Shown here in pieces: positions 43,771 through 52,535 of a stretch of 64,000 nucleotides of DNA; the stretch's first letter is position 1; each line of letters begins with the position of its first letter. The notes under the pieces were generated by a model. It was not told the origin of the DNA. It saw only the letters and a program-made list of their open reading frames with translations, and made no database searches. Source of the stretch: Thalassovita sp. (GTDB lineage: Bacteria > Pseudomonadota > Alphaproteobacteria > Rhodobacterales > Rhodobacteraceae); the NCBI GenBank assembly GCA_017792425.1, contig CP051233.1, forward strand, positions 2,348,315 through 2,412,314, given 5' to 3'. A program made the translations under genes and the position numbers.

Positions 43771-45342
43771 ATGGAACAGACAGCTATGCCCACGCCCCCC
43801 CGCGCTCGCCGCCGAGGCCGGTCGCAAATGACCCGCAGCGCCGAACCGGGGCAGAACTTGCATTTGCGCGTTCCTTACATCACCCGCGGCGTTCCCACCT
43901 ATGACCTGCTGAACGAAGAGGCGCTGATCCGAATCGAAGCGACAGCGGACCGGATTCTTGCCGAGATCGGCATTGAAGTGCGCGAAGATCCTGAAGCGGT
44001 CAGGCTTTATCGCGAGGCCGGTGCCACGGTCACAGAGAATGCCACCGACAGATGGACCCTGAAGTTCGAACCCGGCATGTTACGCGAAATCCTGAAAACT
44101 GCCCCTTCGCGGTTTACCCAGCACGCGCGCAACCCGGCCAATACGGTCGAGATCGGGGGGGATGCCACGGTGTTTGCGCCGTCTTACGGCTCGCCTTTCG
44201 TGATGGATCTCGACAGCGGGCGTCGCTACGGCACCATCGCGGATTTCGAGAACCTGGTGAAACTGGCGCAATCGTCGCCCTGGCTGCACCATTCCGGTGG
44301 CACCATCTGCGAACCGACCGATGTGCCGGTGAACAAGCGCCACCTGGACATGGTCTATGCCCATATGCGCTACTCTGATCGGGCTTTTTTGGGCTCGATC
44401 ACGGCCCCTGAACGCGCCGAAGACAGCATCGAGATGTGCCGTATTCTCTTTGGGTCAGGCTTCGTGGATGAGCACTGCGTAATCATGGGGAATTTCAACA
44501 CGACTTCTCCTCTTGTGCTCGACGGGGTAACAACCGCGGGCATTCGCGCCTATGCCGCCGCGGGCCAGGGGTCGATTCACCTGCCATTCCTTCTGGGGGG
44601 CGCGGTGTCACCACTGACTATGGCGGGATCGGTGGCGCAATGTCTGGCTGAATCCATGGCCTCATGCGCCTTGACCCAACTCGTGCGACCGGGGGCCCCC
44701 GCAATCTTTGCCGGGTTCCTGTCGTCAATGTCACTGCGCTCGGGCTCGCCGACCTTCGGCACGCCGGAGCCAGCACTCGGTTCTCTGGTCATGGGGCAAC
44801 TGGCGCGCCGCCTGAACATTCCGCTGCGCTGCGCCGGTAACTTTAGCACCTCGAAGCTACCCGACGGTCAAGCGATGCAGCAATCCATGATGTCGATGAT
44901 GTCGGCAATCCAAGGTGGCGCGAACTACATCCTGCACTCGGCCGGGTTCCTCGACGGGCTCTTGTCCATGTCCTACGAGAAATTCGTCATGGACTGCGAC
45001 ATGGCAGGCGCACTGCACTCTTATCTGAAAGGGATCGAGGTCAACTACGATACGCTCGGCTTCGAGGCCCTGGCACAGAACGGGCCGGGTGAGCACCTGT
45101 TCGGCACCGATCATACTCTGCGCCATTACCAAACCGCCTATTGGGACAGTGCCCTGAACGACGACCAGCCGTTCGAGACATGGTCGGAACAGGGCGAGAT
45201 CGACTCGGCGCAACGAGCCAACCAACGTTGGAAAAACATCCTGAACAACTACGAGGCCCCGGCGCTGGATCCGGGTATCGACGAGGCGCTGCGCGATTTC
45301 ATCGACCGCAAGAAAGCTTCGATGGAAGATGCGTGGTACTGA
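43771..45342 (+). CDS. Non-pyrrolysine MttB-family (trimethylamine methyltransferase-like) protein
   Basis: A 523-residue protein of the MttB superfamily (COG5598): DRILAEIGIEVREDPEAVRL, PSRFTQHARNPANTVEIGG, PFVMDLDSGRRYGTIADFEN and LHHSGGTICEPTDVP. The frame has no in-frame amber codon, so it belongs to the non-pyrrolysine group that demethylates quaternary amines such as glycine betaine, proline betaine or carnitine by transfer to a corrinoid protein. No corrinoid protein or reactivase gene is in the window, so it must depend on partners elsewhere or do another reaction. ATG 43771 with AAGGA upstream, not the longer frame to 43204. Confidence 0.87.
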   Translation: MEQTAMPTPPRARRRGRSQMTRSAEPGQNLHLRVPYITRGVPTYDLLNEEALIRIEATADRILAEIGIEVREDPEAVRLYREAGATVTENATDRWTLKFEPGMLREILKTAPSRFTQHARNPANTVEIGGDATVFAPSYGSPFVMDLDSGRRYGTIADFENLVKLAQSSPWLHHSGGTICEPTDVPVNKRHLDMVYAHMRYSDRAFLGSITAPERAEDSIEMCRILFGSGFVDEHCVIMGNFNTTSPLVLDGVTTAGIRAYAAAGQGSIHLPFLLGGAVSPLTMAGSVAQCLAESMASCALTQLVRPGAPAIFAGFLSSMSLRSGSPTFGTPEPALGSLVMGQLARRLNIPLRCAGNFSTSKLPDGQAMQQSMMSMMSAIQGGANYILHSAGFLDGLLSMSYEKFVMDCDMAGALHSYLKGIEVNYDTLGFEALAQNGPGEHLFGTDHTLRHYQTAYWDSALNDDQPFETWSEQGEIDSAQRANQRWKNILNNYEAPALDPGIDEALRDFIDRKKASMEDAWY

Positions 45343-45500
45343 CATGGCACTTGCATTGGTCCCATCATTCGGCCCCGCGCCGTGTTCGGAACCATGCCAT
45401 TTCACGCACCGCGGGCGATGACCCGCGAAGGTCGCAACATGGTCAGCGGTACTGGCAGACCAATTCCAACCAGCCTCTCCAAGGGCAGGATAGCTGTCTT

Positions 45501-45890
45501 TTAGGCAGCACAACAACCGCGCCACTCGATGAGAGTCGCGCTTGATGTTGGCCCTGGAAGAGAGGCTGGTCTCGGCGTTGAAATAGTTGAAGACAAACGC
45601 GTGGCAGGAGGTAAATTTCCGCACGCTTCGCAGCCGCCGGAACCGCAGCATTGCCCTCCCCGTCGCCAGAATGGCAGGTTAGAATTCTCTGCCCGGTTGT
45701 TCACACAACGTCCCGTTTCCTGCCGATTTACAGCACCGGTTGCCCCAAGCGTGGCACCGCAGGAGCAAAGCCGGTCAGTCACGATCACTTCGGGGCAACC
45801 GTGCTTTCGCATTGCGTTCCCAAGAAATTTCAGCGCGGCTTTCCTGTCACGTTTCTTCGCAACAAATCTGCTCTGCCCGTCCGCAGTGGT
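45501..45890 (-). mobile_element. Decayed IS6-family transposase, N-terminus missing
   Basis: The minus strand reads KKRDRKAALKFLGNAMRKHG, CPEVIVTD and RQETGRCVNNRAENSNLPFW in one frame to about 45657, MLRFRRLRSVRKF and FVFNYFNAETSLSSR in a second, then TLIEWRGCCAA and a stop at 45501 back in the first. Two compensating frameshifts and loss of the N-terminal DNA-binding and first catalytic regions make it a pseudogene. It matches the copy at the right edge of the window in the same orientation. The IS end sequence seems to continue to about 45447. It forms the left boundary of the second catabolic island. Confidence 0.82.
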
Positions 45891-45927
45891 TTCCTTTGAC
45901 AGCCCCCTGCCAAGCAACTCAATTAAA

Positions 45928-45954
45928 TTAGCTGAGCAATTATTAGCTTGCAAA
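45928..45954. promoter_or_regulatory. Candidate MarR-type operator M1 upstream of the MaoC operon
   Basis: Two imperfect direct copies, TTAGCTGAGCAA (45928) and TTAGCTTGCAAA (45943), 15 bases apart in an AT-rich stretch just before the MaoC gene. The 13-mer ATTAGCTTGCAAA recurs exactly at 55333 upstream of the divergent dehydrogenase and SDR genes. Confidence 0.42.
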
Positions 45955-45995
45955 TTAAATTCGATTCTGTACCTTCTCGCCAAGGAGGATTTGGC

Positions 45996-46856
45996 ATGAT
46001 TGACTATGACGCCCTTATGACGCGTGACTTTCCCGTCATTGAACACAACTATACGCTGCGCGATACAATTCTCTATGCACTAGGCTTGGGTTTGGGCACC
46101 GATCCGGTTGATCCCTCTCATCTGCGCGCAACTTATGAAGGGGCAGAAGGGTTTGGCGCTTTGCCTGCTATGGTAAACGTCATCGGCTATCCTGGGTTCT
46201 GGGCGAAAGAGCCGGACACCGGCTTGACCTGGCAGAAGATCCTACATGGTGAGCAAAGCTTGACACTGCACGCGCCGCTGCTCGCCGAAGGCACGCTACT
46301 TGGTCAGACACGCATAGTTGATATCGTCGACAAGGGCGAAGGCAAAGGCGCGCTGATCTATTCCGAACGAGAGCTAAGAGACAAGATAACCGGCGATCTG
46401 GTCGCAACGGTTTCCAGCACGACTTTTGCGCGTGCTGACGGTGGGTTTGGCGGACCGACCGGACCGATCAAGCCGGTACAACCCGTTCCCGAAGGAGAGC
46501 CGGATGCCACCTTCGACTTCCGCACGCCCGACGGGGCTGCGCTGATTTATCGTCTGTCAGGAGACTACAACCCACTTCACGCAGACCCTGCTGTCGCCAA
46601 GCAGGCCGGCTTCGATAGACCGATCCTGCATGGGTTGTGCTCGCTTGGAGTCGTATCGTGGTCCATCACCGAGGCCCTCGCGGGCGGCGCGTTCCAAGCG
46701 CTGAAACATCTAGAACTACGCTTCACCTCGCCGGTCTATCCCGGCGAAACGCTTCGGACAGAGATGTGGCGCGACGGTACCACCGTCCGCTTCCGTGCCA
46801 GAGCAGTTGAGCGCGACGTGGTGGTTCTGAACAACGGGCTGGCCCGTCTGGGCTAG
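45996..46856 (+). CDS. MaoC-family (R)-enoyl-CoA hydratase, double hot-dog (MFE-2 hydratase type)
   Basis: A 286-residue double hot-dog hydratase. The C-terminal half has the full hydratase 2 motif YRLSGDYNPLHADP followed by GFDRPILHGLC, with the catalytic Asp/His pair. It adds water to trans-2-enoyl-CoA giving the (R)-3-hydroxyacyl-CoA. Start ATG 45996 with AAGGAGG. It heads the operon with DUF35, thiolase-like, SDR and CoA-transferase genes; in steroid pathways a MaoC protein likewise pairs with DUF35 and an Ltp2 aldolase. Confidence 0.9.
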   Translation: MIDYDALMTRDFPVIEHNYTLRDTILYALGLGLGTDPVDPSHLRATYEGAEGFGALPAMVNVIGYPGFWAKEPDTGLTWQKILHGEQSLTLHAPLLAEGTLLGQTRIVDIVDKGEGKGALIYSERELRDKITGDLVATVSSTTFARADGGFGGPTGPIKPVQPVPEGEPDATFDFRTPDGAALIYRLSGDYNPLHADPAVAKQAGFDRPILHGLCSLGVVSWSITEALAGGAFQALKHLELRFTSPVYPGETLRTEMWRDGTTVRFRARAVERDVVVLNNGLARLG

Positions 46857-46888
46857 GTCGATTTACCTACAATTGAAGGAGAATACAG

Positions 46889-47299
46889 ATGAGTGAACGG
46901 CCTTTGCCGACCATCTATCCGGAAACGCAATTCTATTGGGACGGCGCAAAGGAAGGAAAGTTGCTTCTGAATGCGTGCATTCCCTGTGGCGACAAGACCT
47001 TTTTTCCGCCTCGTCCCTTTTGCCCGACATGTGGTTCGCGTGATGTGACCGTAACACAGGCAAGCGGAAAAGGGCGCTTGTATTCCTACATCATCAACCA
47101 CCTGCCTGCGCCGGGGTACGAACCCCCGTTCACCGTGGCTGTCGTGATGCTGGACGAAGGCGTAAAAATGGTCGCCAATATCCTAGAATGTCCGGCCGAC
47201 CCGAAGGCCCTGAGCCTGGACATGCCGTTGGAAGTCACGTTCGAGAAGCGCGGTGATTTGTCCATTCCCCAATTCAAACCCGCAGGAGGTGCCGCATGA
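46889..47299 (+). CDS. DUF35 OB-fold protein with zinc ribbon
   Basis: A 136-residue zinc ribbon-OB-fold protein: CIPCGDKTFFPPRPFCPTCG (two CxxC pairs, about 31-50), then GKGRLYSYIINHLP and PPFTVAVVMLDEGVKMVANI. ATG preceded by GAAGGAGA. Its stop overlaps the start of the thiolase-like gene by four bases, repeating the arrangement seen at 16.5-18.0 kb with the gene order reversed relative to transcription. Confidence 0.86.
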   Translation: MSERPLPTIYPETQFYWDGAKEGKLLLNACIPCGDKTFFPPRPFCPTCGSRDVTVTQASGKGRLYSYIINHLPAPGYEPPFTVAVVMLDEGVKMVANILECPADPKALSLDMPLEVTFEKRGDLSIPQFKPAGGAA

Positions 47300-48441
47300 G
47301 CCGCGCATCCATCGCCATTGTCGGTGCCGCTGAAACCACCCGTTTGGGCAAGGTGCCCGAACTGTCGCAAACCGGCCTGCACGCGGATGCTGCCTTGAAC
47401 GCCATGGCCGAATGCGGCTTGACGCCAGCCGATATCGACGGAGTGGCAACCGGCGGCCATGACGTGGCCGAGATCGTCCAGTATCTGGGTATCACCCCGA
47501 CATGGTACGATGGCACCTCTGTCGGCGGTTGTTCCTTCATCACGCTGGTCCGCCACGCGGCCGCTGCGATTGAAACCGGCCTGTGCAAGACCGTTCTGAT
47601 CACGCATGGCGAAAGCGGACGTTCGAACAACCGGAACCACCGCCCGATCTTCCCGTCAATGCAACAGCAGGAATTCGAATCCATCTATGGCCCCTTGTTC
47701 CCGCCTTCGCGCTTTACCCTCCCCGTAATGCGCAAGATGAAGGATGACGGACTGACCGAGGAGCAATTGGCCATGGTGGCCGTGGTGCAGCGGAAATGGG
47801 CCTCCCGCCACCCGCGCGCCACGGCACGTGATCCGATCACGGTAGATGATGTTCTAAACTCGAAAATGATCGCCTATCCCTTCCGCAAACTCATGTGCTG
47901 CCTGGTTTCGGACGGTGGCGGGGCGCTGATCCTGACCAGCGTGGATCGGGCCAAGGATTTCCCGACCAAACCCGTGTACCTTCGCGGAATGGGCGGAGAA
48001 AGCGCCGAAGGCCCAATGATTTCGCAGATGGAAAGCTTCACCTCGTCCAAGGCGTTCCGCGTGTCGGGTCAGCTTGCTTTTGAGAGTGCCGGGATCACCC
48101 ATGCAGATGTCGATCACCTGATGATCTATGACGCCTTCGCGCACCTGCCAATCTACGGGCTCGAGGATCTGGGCTTTGTCAAACCTGGTGAAGGTGGCGC
48201 TTTCATTGCCGAAGGGAATACCCGGCCTGGTGGCAAGCTGCCTCTGAACACCAACGGCGGCGGGCTGTCTTACATGCACTCGGGCATGTACGGGATGTAT
48301 GCTCTTCAGGAAGGCGTGCGCCAGTTGCGCGGAACCAGTCCGGCGCAGATCGAGGACGCCAAATTGTCGCTCGTGCACGGTGTTGGGGGCATGTTCAGCG
48401 CCGCTGCAACCGTCGTTCTGACCTCGGAGGCCCAATGGTAA
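47296..48441 (+). CDS. Thiolase-fold protein of the Ltp2/SCP-x type, nucleophile position changed
   Basis: A 381-residue thiolase-superfamily protein. Aligning the helix after the active site puts Gly where thiolases have the nucleophilic Cys (VGGCSFITLVRHAAAAIETG; a Cys lies one position later). The histidine of GHPxG may be kept in LSYMHSGMYGMY, surrounded by tyrosines, and the C-terminal Cys motif is HGVGGMFS. Tyrosine enrichment fits retro-aldolases such as Ltp2. Coupled to the DUF35 gene before it and overlapping the SDR gene after it by seven bases. Confidence 0.75.
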   Translation: MSRASIAIVGAAETTRLGKVPELSQTGLHADAALNAMAECGLTPADIDGVATGGHDVAEIVQYLGITPTWYDGTSVGGCSFITLVRHAAAAIETGLCKTVLITHGESGRSNNRNHRPIFPSMQQQEFESIYGPLFPPSRFTLPVMRKMKDDGLTEEQLAMVAVVQRKWASRHPRATARDPITVDDVLNSKMIAYPFRKLMCCLVSDGGGALILTSVDRAKDFPTKPVYLRGMGGESAEGPMISQMESFTSSKAFRVSGQLAFESAGITHADVDHLMIYDAFAHLPIYGLEDLGFVKPGEGGAFIAEGNTRPGGKLPLNTNGGGLSYMHSGMYGMYALQEGVRQLRGTSPAQIEDAKLSLVHGVGGMFSAAATVVLTSEAQW

Positions 48442-49226
48442 GCGAATTCAAGGGTAAAACGGTTTTCGTATCCGGCGGAACCAGCGGCATCAATCTAGGC
48501 ATCGCGCAGCATTTCGCACGCGAAGGGGCGCAGATATTTGTAATATCGCGGGATTCAGCGAAGGTCCAAGCCGCAGTAGACTCTCTGCGCGACATTGGCG
48601 CCAGAGCGGATGGCCTGCCTGCCGATGTCCGTCAATTCGAGCAAGTCAAAGCGGCGCTCGACCAGTGCGCCCGGTCCTTTGGCCTCATCGATATATTGGT
48701 GTCGGGGGCGGCCGGGAATTTCCTCGCAAAAGCAGAAAACATCAGTTCGAACGGGTTCCGCGCCGTAATGGAAATCGACGTGCTAGGAACCCATCACGTC
48801 ATGAGCGCAGCGTTCCCGCATCTTCGTAAACCGGGAGCATGTATTCTTAACATTTCAGCGCCGCAAGGATCGGTAGCAATGGTCGGTCAGGCTCACGTAT
48901 GCGCCGCGAAATCCGGTATCGACATGCTGACCCGTTCGTTGGCTCTGGAATGGGGGCCGCATGGGATTCGGGTGAATTCAGTATCCCCCGGCCCGATTTC
49001 CGGTACAGAAGGCCAAAAGAGACTGGTGCCGAACCCGAGTGCCGTCCAAGAACGGATTGATGCGATCCCACTGAGGCGAATGGGAACCCTGCAAGACGTG
49101 TCAGACCTGTGCCTTTTCCTGGCATCGGACAAGTCATCGTATATCACCGGCACCGTGATCCCGGTGGATGGGGGAACGACACTGAATCCGACGCCCACAA
49201 GAATGGGGCAGTTTTTGGAGGATTGA
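48435..49226 (+). CDS. 2,4-dienoyl-CoA reductase-like SDR
   Basis: A 263-residue SDR: VSGGTSGINLGIAQ cofactor loop, VSGAAGNF, and the segment QAHVCAAKSGIDML followed by NSVSPGPISGTEG. The usual YxxxK tyrosine is replaced (V at that site) while Lys is kept, a change shared with peroxisomal-type 2,4-dienoyl-CoA reductases (DECR2), which also have PGPISGTEG. It probably reduces a conjugated dienoyl-CoA with NADPH. Confidence 0.78.
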   Translation: MVSEFKGKTVFVSGGTSGINLGIAQHFAREGAQIFVISRDSAKVQAAVDSLRDIGARADGLPADVRQFEQVKAALDQCARSFGLIDILVSGAAGNFLAKAENISSNGFRAVMEIDVLGTHHVMSAAFPHLRKPGACILNISAPQGSVAMVGQAHVCAAKSGIDMLTRSLALEWGPHGIRVNSVSPGPISGTEGQKRLVPNPSAVQERIDAIPLRRMGTLQDVSDLCLFLASDKSSYITGTVIPVDGGTTLNPTPTRMGQFLED

Positions 49227-49227
49227 T

Positions 49228-51681
49228 ATGGCTGGTGCGCTCAAGGGATTGCGTGTTCTTGATCTGACCGATCACCGTGGCCTTCTTGCAGGCCGGATGC
49301 TGGCGATGATGGGGGCCGATGTCCTGGCCATTGAAGGGAAGGACGGCAATGCCGCGCGACAGCAGCCGCCTTTTGATCCAAGCGGTGCGTCACTTTACTG
49401 GCAATCATATGGAACCGGCCGGCGGTCATTGTGTCTTGATCGCGAATCCGAACCCGACCGCCTGCTTGCCTTGGCCGACACGGCTGATGTTGTTCTTGAA
49501 TGCGGCACACCGGGTGTTGATACATTCCTGGACACGGACACGTTGCTTGCCCGGAACCAGGGATTGGTTCACGCGATCATGACACCTTTCGGTCTGACAG
49601 GTCCGAAGGCTGGCAATGCCTCCTCTGATCTTACGCTATGGGCCGCTGGCGGACCGCTGAATCCGACTGAAAGCCTAGCTGGAGTGCCGACGCGGCTGAC
49701 TCTGCCACAAGCCTGGCATCATGCCGCCGCAGATGCGTTTTGCGGGGTAATGGTCGCACTAGAGGCCCGTCGGCGTGGTGGACTGGGACAGAGGGTTGTG
49801 ACTTCGGTTCAGGCCTCTGCCACGCAATGCACACTTTCGCTTTCGATGGCGGCGGTGATCGGGCATGCGGATTATGCCTTCCGTCCTGAAATTAAATCCA
49901 AAAAGAAAAAGGAACTGGATTTGTCCGGCTCCGGTTCGCGGACGCAAAGATCAAAATGGCCTGTAAAAGACGGTCTTGTCGAAATGCATCTGGCGATTGG
50001 TCCGGCGGCCGGACGGTTTACCAATAGCCTGTTCAAGTATTTGGGCTCACAAGGCGCGGTATCGCAGAAATTCCAAGAGTGGGACTGGATCTCCCTGCCG
50101 CCGCTTATCGAAAACGATGAGATTTCCGAAGACGATTTGGAGCAGGCTCGAGATGAGGTTGCCGCTTTTTTCGCTAAGATTACCAAGCGGGAGGCGGTTG
50201 AGATTGCGCTAAAGCACAGGTTGATGCTGGCACCAATCTTTGATGCCGCCGACTTGCTGGACAGCCCGCACGCACAGGCCCGCGGCTTTCTCCAAGACGT
50301 TGGCGCGTTGCGTTTGCCAGGTGAAATCGCGCTTGGTTACGACGAAGGATTTGTTCCAACCAAGCCTGCCCCCTATCCGGGGGAAGGCGGCGCCGTGGCA
50401 GAGGCAGAATGGCTTGCCGGGCGGGACAAGCAGCCCTTTGCGCCTGCAACCAAGCTGGCCACGGTTGCGCGGCCTCTGGATACTATCAAAGTGCTGGATC
50501 TTTCATGGGTCGTCGCAGGGCCGATGATCGGGCGCAATATGGCCGATTTCGGCGCCAAGGTGATCCGCATCGAAAGCCGCAAGAAGCCTGAAGTCGCCCG
50601 TTTGACCGGCCCGTTTCCCGGCGGCACGAGGGATCTCGACAAATCCGGGCTGTACGAAAACTGCAACGCAGGAAAACTGGGGCTTGCCCTGGACCTGGGG
50701 CAACCAGAGGCCAAAAGGATCGTGCGGGAACTGGCCGCAAAGGTTGACGTGGTCGTAGAGAGTTTTGCGCCGGGCCAGATAGATAAGTGGGGTTTGGGAT
50801 ACGACGTCCTGTCAGCAGAAAACCCTGGCCTCATAATGCTCTCGACCTCTCTGATGGGGCAGTCGGGGCCGTGGTCCGCATTGGCAGGATTTGGAAATAT
50901 CGGGGCTGCCATGTCAGGTTTGCAGAAACTTGCGGGGCGCATCGGGGCGGATCCTGTTGGCCCCTATGGGCCGTATACCGATTTCGTTGCCCCACGTTTG
51001 GCTTTGCCGGTGCTGCTGGCGGCACTAGAGGATCGGCGCACATCCGGCACAGGGCGAGCACTTGATATCTGTCAGTCAGAGGCGGGCATGCAATTCATCG
51101 CCGAGGCTTTCGCGATGGCTTCGGCCACAGGAGTTTCGCCAGTCGCGATAGGCAATCGGGATCCGTTGATTGTACCGAATGAATGCTATCGGTGTGCGTC
51201 TTCAGACGAAGCGGGCGCATGGATCGCCATCAGCGTCACATCAGATCAAGCGTGGCGTGCATTCTGCGAACTTCCCGGTCTGCAAACACTTGCCAATCCC
51301 GCTTTCGGCACGTTGGAAGGGCGCATTGCCTCGGAAGACGAAATTAATGCAATCATCGCGGACTGGTGCCGCGGGAAACGCGCCGCCGACTTGGAAATGA
51401 CACTCCAGCGAGCCGGGATTGCAGCAGCGGTCGTGGCAACGGCACAAGATCTGGCCGAAGATCCACAACTCGAGGCTTGGGGCCACTTCCAGGAAACACC
51501 GCGGAGTGATGGGACCGTTTCGCACTACGAATCTTGCCGTTTTCAGCTTAGCCTGACTCCTGCCAAGGTTATGCGGGCAGCGCCCGAATATGGGCGTGAT
51601 ACAAACCAAGTTCTGATGGAATGGATGGGAATGGAGACTGCCGAGATTGACCGGCTGGACACCGCGGGCGTTCTTACCTGA
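49228..51681 (+). CDS. Two-domain family III CoA-transferase (tandem CaiB domains in one chain)
   Basis: An 817-residue protein with two complete CaiB/BaiF-like halves: residues 1 to about 395 (GLRVLDLTDHRGLLAGRMLA, GADVLAIEG) and about 410-817 (IKVLDLSWVVAGPMIGRNMA, GAKVIRIESR, STSLMGQSGPWS). Family III enzymes are normally interlocked homodimers of about 400 residues, so the fusion probably forms a built-in heterodimer, possibly with only one active half. It starts one base after the SDR stop and ends the plus-strand operon. Substrate unknown. Confidence 0.85.
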   Translation: MAGALKGLRVLDLTDHRGLLAGRMLAMMGADVLAIEGKDGNAARQQPPFDPSGASLYWQSYGTGRRSLCLDRESEPDRLLALADTADVVLECGTPGVDTFLDTDTLLARNQGLVHAIMTPFGLTGPKAGNASSDLTLWAAGGPLNPTESLAGVPTRLTLPQAWHHAAADAFCGVMVALEARRRGGLGQRVVTSVQASATQCTLSLSMAAVIGHADYAFRPEIKSKKKKELDLSGSGSRTQRSKWPVKDGLVEMHLAIGPAAGRFTNSLFKYLGSQGAVSQKFQEWDWISLPPLIENDEISEDDLEQARDEVAAFFAKITKREAVEIALKHRLMLAPIFDAADLLDSPHAQARGFLQDVGALRLPGEIALGYDEGFVPTKPAPYPGEGGAVAEAEWLAGRDKQPFAPATKLATVARPLDTIKVLDLSWVVAGPMIGRNMADFGAKVIRIESRKKPEVARLTGPFPGGTRDLDKSGLYENCNAGKLGLALDLGQPEAKRIVRELAAKVDVVVESFAPGQIDKWGLGYDVLSAENPGLIMLSTSLMGQSGPWSALAGFGNIGAAMSGLQKLAGRIGADPVGPYGPYTDFVAPRLALPVLLAALEDRRTSGTGRALDICQSEAGMQFIAEAFAMASATGVSPVAIGNRDPLIVPNECYRCASSDEAGAWIAISVTSDQAWRAFCELPGLQTLANPAFGTLEGRIASEDEINAIIADWCRGKRAADLEMTLQRAGIAAAVVATAQDLAEDPQLEAWGHFQETPRSDGTVSHYESCRFQLSLTPAKVMRAAPEYGRDTNQVLMEWMGMETAEIDRLDTAGVLT

Positions 51682-51696
51682 GCCATATTCCAGAAA

Positions 51697-51728
51697 AATG
51701 CCCCCCAGATTGTCATCTGGGGGGCATT
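51697..51728. terminator. Strong bidirectional terminator between convergent genes
   Basis: Fourteen-base perfect arms AATGCCCCCCAGAT (51697-51710) and ATCTGGGGGGCATT (51715-51728) with loop TGTC. On the minus strand the stem is followed by a T run, so it serves best as the terminator of the crotonase gene at 51738, and it also faces the end of the CoA-transferase gene. Confidence 0.88.
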
Positions 51729-51737
51729 GCGTCACTC

Positions 51738-52535
51738 CTAGCGGAAATTGAAGCGCGGTGCCTCTTTGCGGGTAAACCGGTCCAGCGCATCCCTGTGATA
51801 TTCGCTGGCCAGGCAAATCGCTTGGGCCTGCGCTTCCATTTCCAGCAACTCGTCCGACGCCAGTTCAAGCGACCTGCCCGAAATGGCCTTGGTCAAACCG
51901 AATGCCGTGGGCGAACTCTGGGTCATTTGGGCCGCGATTTCCCATGCACGGGACAGTAAGCCTTCGGGCGTTGTGACTTCCATGCAGATGCCAAGGCGTT
52001 GCGCCTCTTCCGCACCAACGGTGCGCCCGGTATAGAACATTTCCCGCGCGCGTTGCAGGCCGATCATCCTGGGCAGGGAATAGAAAAGATTCCCGTCCGG
52101 CACCGCGCCGACCTTGCAGAAAGAGGCATTGAAGGTTGCGCGATCCGACGCCAGGATAATATCACCGGTCAAAGCCAGCCCGAGTCCCGCGCCGAAAGCA
52201 GGGCCATCGACGGCGACGATCACGGGAACGGGCATGTCACGCAGTTTCCTGACCCAACTGTGCAGATATCGCATACGGGCGATGTAATCCTCGGCGCCGG
52301 AAATCAGGCCCGCCCTGTGATTTTCAAGCATCTTCTTGAGATCGCCACCCGCACAGAAGACCCCGTCGGACCCAGTCAGGATCAAGGCGGACATTTCGGT
52401 ATCAAGCGACAGGTCGTGCATCGTATCGTGCAATGACTTGCGCATGGCGTCGGAAAGGGCGTTGCGGGACCGCGCTTCCATCAGTTCGATCTGGACGACA
52501 CCGTTTTCGCGGGTGATCCGAAGCGGATTGCTCAT
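51738..52535 (-). CDS. Enoyl-CoA hydratase/isomerase family protein
   Basis: A 265-residue crotonase: FCAGGDLKKML and GPAFGAGLGLALTGD form the oxyanion hole. Both usual hydratase acids are missing (NASFCKVGAVPDGNLFY), with a PDG aspartate as in some isomerases, so isomerisation is more likely than hydration. Its start overlaps the ligase stop by four bases. Last gene of the minus-strand unit with the ligase and acyl-CoA dehydrogenase. Confidence 0.83.
   Translation of the reverse strand: MSNPLRITRENGVVQIELMEARSRNALSDAMRKSLHDTMHDLSLDTEMSALILTGSDGVFCAGGDLKKMLENHRAGLISGAEDYIARMRYLHSWVRKLRDMPVPVIVAVDGPAFGAGLGLALTGDIILASDRATFNASFCKVGAVPDGNLFYSLPRMIGLQRAREMFYTGRTVGAEEAQRLGICMEVTTPEGLLSRAWEIAAQMTQSSPTAFGLTKAISGRSLELASDELLEMEAQAQAICLASEYHRDALDRFTRKEAPRFNFR

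Noticed and set aside
44857..45651. A 264-codon minus-strand frame opposite the MttB gene
   Set aside because: Its first 35 codons are the frameshifted IS6 transposase. The rest is the reverse strand of the methyltransferase gene.
45501..46046. A 181-codon minus-strand frame read as one protein
   Set aside because: Only the middle and the last residues match IS6 transposase. The first 50 codons are antisense to the MaoC gene start and promoter, and the region 45550-45657 is in another frame.
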